Below are positions 49,785-55,699 of a DNA stretch of 55,699 nucleotides, piece after piece (the first letter of the stretch is position 1; every line of letters begins with the position of its first letter). Made by a program: the position numbers and the translations under genes. The DNA is from Marivirga sp. (lineage in GTDB: Bacteria; Bacteroidota; Bacteroidia; Cytophagales; Cyclobacteriaceae). Below the pieces are notes generated by a model. That model was not told the origin of the DNA. It worked only from the letters and a program-made list of their open reading frames with translations, and searched no databases. The stretch covers positions 1 to 55,699 of the forward strand of contig NZ_JAGXGF010000076.1 in assembly GCF_024636815.1 (NCBI RefSeq), read 5' to 3'.

Positions 49785-51263
49785 ATGAGAAAAGTTATAA
49801 TACTATTAGTGATTGGCTTAATGGTAAATCACCAATCCTATTCACAGGAAAGAAAAATAGAAGCTGAAAAAGAGGTTGTCACGACCCATCAGGTGAGCAT
49901 AAAAGGAAAAAAAATATCTTATACTGCTCAGACAGGTACTGAACCAGTATGGAACCAAGAAGGAAAACCCATTGCAGCTGTTCATTATACTTACTATAAA
50001 CGATCAGACATTTCCAATAGAGAAAGAAGGCCTTTGGTTATATCTTTTAACGGAGGACCCGGATCAGCTTCGGTATGGATGCATTTGGCCTATACTGGTC
50101 CTAAAATTTTAAGAATCGATAAAGAGGGATTTCCAATCCAGCCCTATGGAGTAAAAGACAATCCACATTCTATTTTAGATGTTGCAGATATTGTTTACGT
50201 CAACCCAATTAATACAGGATATTCAAGAATTTTGGATCCTGAAGCTAAAAAAGAAAACTTTTTTGGAGTGAATCAGGATATTGAATACTTAGCAGAATGG
50301 CTAAATACTTTTGTCACCAGAGTAAATCGATGGAATTCACCAAAATACCTGATAGGTGAAAGTTATGGAACCACTCGGGTTTCAGGTTTGGCTTTAGAGT
50401 TGCAAAATAGTCAATGGATGTATTTGAACGGGGTGATTTTGGTTTCTCCTACTGGCTTAGGAATTGAACGCTCAGGTGCAGTGGAATCAGCTAATCGCTT
50501 GCCATACTTCACTGCAGCTGCATGGTACCATGAAAAACTGCCTGCAGATTTGCAAGCAAAAGATTTAGTTGAGGTCTTAGAAGAATCAGAAGCTTATACG
50601 ATTAATCATCTTTTACCAGCATTAGCAAAAGGTGCATGGATAACAGACGATGAACAGAAAAAGGCAATTCAAAATTTTAGTAAATATTCAGGTTTATCTG
50701 AAAAAGTCATCTCACAACATAATATGGATGTTCCAACCTCCTTTTTTTGGAAAGAACTATTAAGAGAAGAAGGGTTTACAATTGGTAGATTAGATTCTCG
50801 ATATAAAGGAATTGACAAAATGGATGCAGGAACAAGACCAGATTTTAATTCAGAATTAACTTCATGGTTACATTCTTTTACTCCAGCTATCAATTATTAC
50901 TTCCGCAACTTCCTTGATTATAAAACAGACATCAAATACAATATGTTTGGCCCTGTTCGTCCCTGGGATAACAGTGATGATAATACTGGGGAGAATTTGA
51001 GACAAGCCATGGCACAAAACCCATATTTGCATACGATGGTGCAAAGTGGCTATTTTGATGGGGCGACTACTTACTTCAATGCTAAGTATACCATGTGGCA
51101 TATCGACCCTAGTGGTAAAATGAAAGACAGATTTTCATTTAAAGGTTATAGAAGTGGGCATATGATGTATTTAAGAGCTGAAGATTTAGCTACTTCTAAT
51201 GAGGACATAAGGAAATTCATTGAAAAAAGCCTTCCTACTGCAGGAACACCTGCAAAATATTAG
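49785..51263 (+). CDS. Secreted serine carboxypeptidase, peptidase family S10
   Basis: A 492-residue alpha/beta-hydrolase peptidase exported to the periplasm (signal peptide ending NHQSYSQ, residues 1-21). The oxyanion motif FNGGPGSASVWMHL (about 88-101) and the nucleophile GESYG (Ser193) are typical of S10. The remaining catalytic residues are probably Asp425 (GYFDGATTY) and His459 (RSGHMMYL). The family removes C-terminal residues from peptides. Length is normal. With the M1 aminopeptidase and S41 protease it adds to a peptide-degrading set in the envelope. It ends in a strong hairpin. Confidence 0.9.
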   Translation: MRKVIILLVIGLMVNHQSYSQERKIEAEKEVVTTHQVSIKGKKISYTAQTGTEPVWNQEGKPIAAVHYTYYKRSDISNRERRPLVISFNGGPGSASVWMHLAYTGPKILRIDKEGFPIQPYGVKDNPHSILDVADIVYVNPINTGYSRILDPEAKKENFFGVNQDIEYLAEWLNTFVTRVNRWNSPKYLIGESYGTTRVSGLALELQNSQWMYLNGVILVSPTGLGIERSGAVESANRLPYFTAAAWYHEKLPADLQAKDLVEVLEESEAYTINHLLPALAKGAWITDDEQKKAIQNFSKYSGLSEKVISQHNMDVPTSFFWKELLREEGFTIGRLDSRYKGIDKMDAGTRPDFNSELTSWLHSFTPAINYYFRNFLDYKTDIKYNMFGPVRPWDNSDDNTGENLRQAMAQNPYLHTMVQSGYFDGATTYFNAKYTMWHIDPSGKMKDRFSFKGYRSGHMMYLRAEDLATSNEDIRKFIEKSLPTAGTPAKY

Positions 51264-51269
51264 GTAACT

Positions 51270-51307
51270 TATTACTGCCCAGTTAGAGGTGAAGCTGGGC
51301 AGTAATA
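51270..51307 (+). terminator. Terminator-like hairpin after the S10 peptidase gene
   Basis: TATTACTGCCCAG (51270-51282) and CTGGGCAGTAATA (51295-51307) form a perfect 13-bp stem with a 12-nt loop, 7 bp after the stop. The nearest T-run (six T) begins about 12 bp later, so it is not a textbook terminator. Confidence 0.65.
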
Positions 51308-51451
51308 TTCTACCACCCTTTTTTAAGCAACTACTAAATTCGCTTAAAAAGTCCTCTTCTTTTTTTCCAGTTTCCTCAAAAGCTTTTTTTGATCTGAGTT
51401 GGTAATTTTAAATTCAAACCTTCCTACTATTTTAAATAAGTTTTAAATTTA

Positions 51452-51484
51452 TTTAGTGTATTTATCCATTGAAATGTAGCTTTG
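51452..51484 (+). promoter_or_regulatory. Promoter of lhgO
   Basis: TTTAG at 51452-51456, a 20-bp spacer and an exact -7 box TAGCTTTG at 51477-51484. The leader to the ATG at 51558 is about 70 nt and contains a short upstream reading frame. Confidence 0.5.
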
Positions 51485-51519
51485 CTGTAATCATTAATTA
51501 AAATAAAAATCCTTTAGTC

Positions 51520-51576
51520 ATGAATCCGTATTCTTGGCTTCTTTTATCTAAAATAAAATGCAAGATATCATCATAA
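51520..51576 (+). other. Possible 18-codon upstream reading frame overlapping the lhgO start
   Basis: ATG at 51520 opens MNPYSWLLLSKIKCKISS, which ends with TAA at 51574-51576, past the lhgO ATG at 51558 and in a different frame. It lies inside the predicted leader and could affect translation of lhgO. No conservation evidence is available. Confidence 0.2.
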
Positions 51577-52751
51577 TTGGCGGTGGAATATTAGGTTTGG
51601 CTACTGCTTTGAAAATCAAACAGAAGAATGCTAAACTTTCAGTCCTTTTATTAGAGAAAGAAGATAAATTAGCTCAACACCAAACTGGCAATAACAGTGG
51701 TGTAATCCACTCTGGCGTTTATTACAAACCAGGTAGTCTTAAAGCCAAAAACTGCATTGATGGTTATAATCAATTATTAAAATTTTGCGATAAAGAAGGA
51801 GTTCCTTATGAATTATGTGGTAAAGTAATTGTAGCTACAGATAAAAGTGAGCTCTCTACCCTTTCCATGATTGAAGAAAGAGGTGCGCAAAATGGTCTTC
51901 AAAACCTAAAAAGACTTACAAAAGAAGAGGTAAAAGAGCATGAGCCCTATGTAAATGGCATAGCAGGGATTCATGTTCCTCAAACAGGAATCATCGATTA
52001 TACTGCCGTTTCACTAAAATATGCTGAAATATTTCAAGAATTAGGGGGAGAAATTTCTATAGGACAGAAAGTAATCGATATTCAGGAAAAGAATGGAGTT
52101 ACCACTATCATCACCAATAAAGATAAATTTGATACAAAATTAGTAGTGAATTGCGCAGGCTTATATTCTGATAAGATCGCCAAATTAACTTCAGAAAAGC
52201 TTGATTTAAAAATCATTCCTTTCCGTGGCGAGTATTTTATGATTAAACCTGAAAAACAGTATTTAATCAAGAACTTAGTCTATCCAGTTCCTGATCCTAA
52301 TTTTCCTTTTTTAGGTGTTCATTTCACCAGAATGATCAATGGAGGTATAGAAGCTGGCCCTAACGCAGTTTTGGCTTTTAAACGTGAAGGTTACCGCAAA
52401 TCAATGTTTAATCTAGTTGAGTTGGGCGAATCCTTAGCCTGGCCGGGATTTCAAAAGGTAGCAGCTAAATACTGGAAAACAGGTTTTGGAGAAATGTATC
52501 GTTCATTTTCCAAATCAGCTTTTACTACAGCATTACAGAAACTATTACCAGATATTACAGAAAATGACTTAACGCCAGGTGGCGCTGGTGTAAGAGCGCA
52601 GGCATGTGATAGAAACGGAGGACTGATAGACGATTTCTTGATATTGGAAGAAAGCAATGCGATTAATGTCTGCAATGCTCCTTCGCCAGCTGCTACTTCT
52701 TCTTTATCCATCGGTGATCATGTGAGTGATTTAGCAGTGAAGAGGTTTTAG
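51558..52751 (+). CDS. lhgO: L-2-hydroxyglutarate oxidase
   Basis: A 397-residue FAD oxidoreductase of the DAO superfamily that oxidises L-2-hydroxyglutarate to 2-oxoglutarate. The FAD-binding motif GGGILGL is at residues 8-14. HQTGNNSGVIHSGVYYKPGSLKAKNC is the family signature of LhgO/L2HGDH, and the C-terminal GAGVRAQACDRNGGLIDDF and NAPSPAATSSLSIG complete it. Length matches E. coli LhgO, and the symbol is based on this signature. Followed 80 bp later by the MscS-type gene, possibly on the same transcript. Confidence 0.92.
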   Translation: MQDIIIIGGGILGLATALKIKQKNAKLSVLLLEKEDKLAQHQTGNNSGVIHSGVYYKPGSLKAKNCIDGYNQLLKFCDKEGVPYELCGKVIVATDKSELSTLSMIEERGAQNGLQNLKRLTKEEVKEHEPYVNGIAGIHVPQTGIIDYTAVSLKYAEIFQELGGEISIGQKVIDIQEKNGVTTIITNKDKFDTKLVVNCAGLYSDKIAKLTSEKLDLKIIPFRGEYFMIKPEKQYLIKNLVYPVPDPNFPFLGVHFTRMINGGIEAGPNAVLAFKREGYRKSMFNLVELGESLAWPGFQKVAAKYWKTGFGEMYRSFSKSAFTTALQKLLPDITENDLTPGGAGVRAQACDRNGGLIDDFLILEESNAINVCNAPSPAATSSLSIGDHVSDLAVKRF

Positions 52752-52831
52752 AGCTACTGATAAATCTTTGTATGGATAAATATTGACTTCGTGAGGCCTG
52801 TCAGAAGACTTTCATTTTTATATATTGCACT

Positions 52832-53752
52832 ATGATAGAAGAAATCATTTCATATTTTCAAGAATATTGGAATATCAGCCCTGATATTCAAACTAAAATT
52901 TTTTACAGCTTAGTCAGTATAGTTGTCTTGGTCATTCTAAGATTTTCTGCTCTTAAGTTGGTCTTTAAAAATTTTAAAGAACCAAAAGTCCGATACTTGT
53001 GGAAAAATGGGGTAAAAAATATTTACTACATTTTATTGCTTATCATTTTACTTAATATCTGGATTGATAAGATAGATTCAATTGGTACATTTTTAGGTCT
53101 GGTAAGTGCGGGTTTAGCCATTGCATTACAGGTTCCCATAGTGAATCTTGCAGCATGGTTATTTATTGTGATTCGTAAGCCTTTTGAAGTTGGAGATCGA
53201 ATAGAAATTGCAGATGTTGCCGGTGATGTGATTGATATTCGTTTTTTTCAATTTACGATTAATGAAATTGGAAATTGGGTAGGTGCAGACCAAAGTACAG
53301 GTAGAATAATTCATATTCCTAATGGGAAAGTTTTTAGAGTAAGTCAGGCCAATTATAATCAGGGATTTAGCCATATATGGATAGAAATGCCCGTTTTGTT
53401 AACATTTGAAAGCAATTGGAGAAAAGCTAAAGAGTTACTAGAAAAAATAATTCAGAATCATGCAGAAGAATTGTCTTTTAGCGCAAAAAGAAAGCTTTTA
53501 CAAGCCTCAAAACAATTTATGATCTTCTATAGCAACCTTACTCCTATTGTATATACCTCAGTTAAAGATAGTGGGGTCGAATTAACTATTAGATTTCTCT
53601 CAGAGCCAAAGAAACGAAGAGTTACAGAAAATAATGTATGGGAAGAAATATTAGATATTATCGCAAAGCATGAAGATATAGATTTTGCATATCCTACACA
53701 AAGAATTTATTACAATCACACTGAGGGAAAAGAAGGGACTAAAAACAAATAA
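52832..53752 (+). CDS. Mechanosensitive ion channel, MscS family
   Basis: A 306-residue inner-membrane channel with three membrane helices (about 23-42, 62-82 and 88-116). The pore helix region GLVSAGLAIALQVPIVNLAAW followed by FIVIRKPFEVGDRIEI is the MscS core, and the beta domain (about 120-180, IHIPNGKVF) is intact. It would open under membrane tension to release solutes. The C-terminal domain (190-290) is longer than minimal MscS and contains a Lys-rich helix (SAKRKLLQASK). Confidence 0.9.
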   Translation: MIEEIISYFQEYWNISPDIQTKIFYSLVSIVVLVILRFSALKLVFKNFKEPKVRYLWKNGVKNIYYILLLIILLNIWIDKIDSIGTFLGLVSAGLAIALQVPIVNLAAWLFIVIRKPFEVGDRIEIADVAGDVIDIRFFQFTINEIGNWVGADQSTGRIIHIPNGKVFRVSQANYNQGFSHIWIEMPVLLTFESNWRKAKELLEKIIQNHAEELSFSAKRKLLQASKQFMIFYSNLTPIVYTSVKDSGVELTIRFLSEPKKRRVTENNVWEEILDIIAKHEDIDFAYPTQRIYYNHTEGKEGTKNK

Positions 53753-53830
53753 ATTTTGAATGCGCAGTCTTATCTAAGGCATTTGGATCACTATATTCTA
53801 AATCCTTATGCCATAATCATAATAAATTTA

Positions 53831-53838
53831 TATTTTTG
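53831..53838 (+). promoter_or_regulatory. Putative -7 box (TATTTTTG) of fabI
   Basis: An exact TAnnTTTG match 24 bp before the fabI ATG at 53863. It overlaps an in-frame TTG at 53836, which speaks against that upstream start. The -33 element is weak (TTATG at 53806-53810). Confidence 0.45.
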
Positions 53839-53862
53839 CCTAAACACACAATACAGAAAACT

Positions 53863-54672
53863 ATGTCAAATAACTTATTAGCAGGAAAAAAAGGAATTAT
53901 CACAGGAGCTTTAGATGAAAACTCTATTGCCTGGAAAGTAGCTTTAAAAGCAAAAGAGCAAGGCGCAAAATTTGTTTTGACCAATGCTCCAGTTGCCTTA
54001 AGAATGGGCGGAATTCAGGAATTAGCTAAAGAATGCAATACTGAGGTGATTCCTGCTGATGCTACTTCAGTTGATGATATCACTAAATTATATACGGAAT
54101 CAAAAGAAATATTAGGTGGTAATTTCGATTTTCTTTTACACTCTATCGGCATGAGCCCGAATGTGAGAAAAGGAAAAGCTTACCATGATTTGAACTATGA
54201 TTGGTTACAAAAGACTTATGATATTTCAGCTGTATCTTTTCACAAAATGATGCAAACGGCAGATAAAATGGACGTAATGAATCAATATGGTTCCATTTTA
54301 GGTTTATCTTATATCGCAGCCCAACGTACTTATCCATTTTACAATGATATGGCCGATGCAAAAGCATTATTGGAATCCATTGCGAGAAGCTATGGCTACA
54401 GATTCGGTAAAACCAAACAAGTGAGAGTTAACACTATTTCTCAATCTCCTACTCCAACTACGGCTGGGTCAGGAATTGATGGTTTTGATTCTTTCTATAA
54501 ATTTGCTGAAAAAATGTCTCCTTTAGGAAACGCCACAGCTGAAGAATGTGCTGATTATATCATTATGATGTTCTCTGACTTCACTAAAAAAGTAACTATG
54601 CAGAATTTATTTCACGATGGTGGCTACTCTTTTACTGGTATTTCAGAGGAATTAATAGAAGAAATGAAATAA
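53863..54672 (+). CDS. fabI: Enoyl-[acyl-carrier-protein] reductase (NADH)
   Basis: A 269-residue SDR-type enzyme that performs the last reduction in fatty acid elongation. The nucleotide-binding start is KKGIITGALDENSIAWKVA, and the FabI active site is Tyr150, Tyr160 and Lys167 (SYIAAQRTYPFYNDMADAK, with Tyr-x6-Lys). As in other Bacteroidota FabI the sequence differs from E. coli in the substrate loop. I use the ATG at 53863; nine more codons upstream would overlap the -7 box. Followed by a strong terminator before ispE. Confidence 0.95.
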   Translation: MSNNLLAGKKGIITGALDENSIAWKVALKAKEQGAKFVLTNAPVALRMGGIQELAKECNTEVIPADATSVDDITKLYTESKEILGGNFDFLLHSIGMSPNVRKGKAYHDLNYDWLQKTYDISAVSFHKMMQTADKMDVMNQYGSILGLSYIAAQRTYPFYNDMADAKALLESIARSYGYRFGKTKQVRVNTISQSPTPTTAGSGIDGFDSFYKFAEKMSPLGNATAEECADYIIMMFSDFTKKVTMQNLFHDGGYSFTGISEELIEEMK

Positions 54673-54700
54673 AAATCCTTGCAGGATAATTTTAACTATC

Positions 54701-54736
54701 AAACCTTCCAGACTTATACAAGCTGGAAGGTTTTTT
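54701..54736 (+). terminator. Terminator between fabI and ispE
   Basis: AAACCTTCCAG (54701-54711) and CTGGAAGGTTT (54723-54733) form a perfect 11-bp stem followed by a run of T. It leaves only 16 bp before the ispE ATG, so ispE expression may depend on read-through or on a promoter inside or upstream of this hairpin. Confidence 0.88.
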
Positions 54737-54752
54737 ATTCAATAACTTTCCT

Positions 54753-55544
54753 ATGCTGAAATTCCCCAATGCTAAAATCAATCTAGGGCTTAATATAACT
54801 ACCAAGCGGACAGATGGATACCATGATATTGAATCCTGCTTCTATCCCATCCCACTGAGAGATGCATTGGAAATTATTCCCTCTGAGAAATTTAATTTTG
54901 AAACTACGGGTTTAGAAATACCAGGGGACTCTAATGATAACTTAGTACTTAAGGCTTATCAATTAATTAAAGCTGATTTTAATTTACCCACTGTAGATGT
55001 AATCCTACATAAAAACATTCCAATGGGTGCTGGGATGGGCGGTGGTTCTGCTGATGGTGCATTTATGCTAACTTTGCTTAATGAATATTTTAAATTGCAT
55101 ATCTCTGTTAAGAAATTAGAAGCTTATGCTTTACAATTAGGCAGTGATTGCCCATTTTTTATCGAAAACAAAGTCAAATTAGTCAGCGGTAGAGGTGAAC
55201 TATTTAAAAACACTAAGCTGGATTTATCTGGATATTATTTAGCCTTAGTTTATCCTAATATTCATATCAGTACTGCAGAAGCATACAGTGGAGTAAATCC
55301 TAAAAGATCTGAGATTTCTGTAAAAGATGTCATTGAAAAGTATCCTATTGAGGATTGGAAAGGGTTATTAAAAAATGATTTTGAAGAAGGAATTTTCAGA
55401 AAACATCCTCAATTACCTAATATCAAAAATGACTTTTATAGTGCAGGTGCGGTCTATGCAAGTATGACTGGCAGTGGATCTACAATTTTTGGGATTTTTA
55501 AAGAACAACCTGAGAATAGATATGATTCAATACTAAGTCTATAA
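54753..55544 (+). CDS. ispE: 4-diphosphocytidyl-2-C-methyl-D-erythritol kinase
   Basis: A 263-residue GHMP kinase of the non-mevalonate isoprenoid pathway. NAKINLGLNI (Lys8) opens the protein, the ATP-binding motif PMGAGMGGGSADGA is at about residues 90-103, GSDCPFF at 130-136, and the third GHMP motif SMTGSGSTIFG lies near the end. Its product leads to IPP and DMAPP, precursors of menaquinone and of the carotenoids processed by the lycopene cyclase earlier in the window. The usual length is 265-290, so it is complete. Confidence 0.95.
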   Translation: MLKFPNAKINLGLNITTKRTDGYHDIESCFYPIPLRDALEIIPSEKFNFETTGLEIPGDSNDNLVLKAYQLIKADFNLPTVDVILHKNIPMGAGMGGGSADGAFMLTLLNEYFKLHISVKKLEAYALQLGSDCPFFIENKVKLVSGRGELFKNTKLDLSGYYLALVYPNIHISTAEAYSGVNPKRSEISVKDVIEKYPIEDWKGLLKNDFEEGIFRKHPQLPNIKNDFYSAGAVYASMTGSGSTIFGIFKEQPENRYDSILSL

Positions 55545-55620
55545 ATCTTGGATATTAACCTAATAACCTGAGTTCGATTCTAATTTAGGATTCAGAACGC
55601 CTGTAAATAGTGAGTTTCAA

Positions 55621-55665
55621 CTAAAAATTCTGAAGCAATAGCGGGCTATTGTAAGGAATTTTTAG
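55621..55665. repeat. Composite hairpin near the right window edge
   Basis: An outer perfect 10-bp stem, CTAAAAATTC (55621-55630) with GAATTTTTAG (55656-55665), encloses an inner perfect 7-bp stem, CAATAGC (55636-55642) with GCTATTG (55645-55651). It lies 76 bp after ispE. It may be the ispE terminator region, or a dispersed repeat continuing off the window. No gene is visible from 55545 to the end. Confidence 0.5.
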
Positions 55666-55699
55666 GAAGAAAATCGCTGTTTAGAGGTGGGATAGGAAA

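Noticed and set aside
53836-53862. TTG start giving a nine-codon longer FabI
   Set aside because: The TTG lies inside the exact -7 box, and FabI homologues start close to the ATG at 53863.

Overview
The window looks like chromosomal DNA from an AT-rich marine member of the Bacteroidota, most likely order Cytophagales. A Marivirga-like genus is my guess from gene style; I did not test it. The support is: a type IX secretion (Por) C-terminal sorting domain on a giant protease, many Bacteroidota-style lipoproteins, start sites without clear Shine-Dalgarno sequences, several exact matches to the Bacteroidota -7 box TAnnTTTG, and a GlnRS, FabI and ParE/ParC set typical of the phylum. I see no rRNA, tRNA, CRISPR array, prophage or intact insertion sequence.

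Layout. 1-810: the start of a secreted protein running off the left edge, then a gene-poor stretch holding a 16-bp perfect inverted-repeat pair that bounds a decayed 474-bp element. 807-8623: a lipoprotein, a YvlD-type membrane protein, an M1 aminopeptidase lipoprotein, a tail-specific protease and an anchored beta-lactamase-fold hydrolase. The spacer at 4753-5195 is unusually rich in hairpins. 8840-19512: housekeeping and stress genes (lycopene cyclase, GlnRS with an unusual C-terminal tail, a MazG-like pyrophosphohydrolase, a divergent MsrA, a GreB-like factor, a histidine kinase, ArfB, a DUF427 protein, a VWA lipoprotein and an FMN-binding oxidase). A small gene at 19509-20006 appears to carry an in-frame amber codon near its start.

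20126-30741: two divergent extracellular genes. One is a 2922-residue modular subtilisin-like protease with five cadherin-like repeats of exactly 99 residues and a T9SS tail. The other is an alpha-amylase lipoprotein that closely resembles the archaeal (Thermococcales) GH13 enzymes and has a LacI-type palindrome upstream. 30805-36670 is a likely operon parE-parC-trmH-sanA-like. 37488-43581 holds a fatty acid hydroxylase/BamE-like lipoprotein pair, a HAMP-GAF-PAS sensor with no output domain, a vapBC toxin-antitoxin pair with a very clear promoter/operator, and a transglutaminase-like lipoprotein.

43646-49376 is the most interesting area. It contains an ATP-grasp ligase, a hairpin-dense spacer, a 664-residue protein of no family I recognise whose residues Gln395, Cys401, His559 and Asn580 fit a papain-type catalytic set, an alanine racemase overlapping it by 7 nt, and a membrane-anchored coiled-coil protein 18 nt downstream. 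This could be a peptide or amide-bond system using D-alanine, but that is inference. 49785-55544 returns to ordinary genes: an S10 carboxypeptidase, L-2-hydroxyglutarate oxidase, an MscS channel, fabI and ispE. IspE feeds the isoprenoid pool used by the lycopene cyclase, although the two genes lie far apart. The window closes with a composite hairpin.
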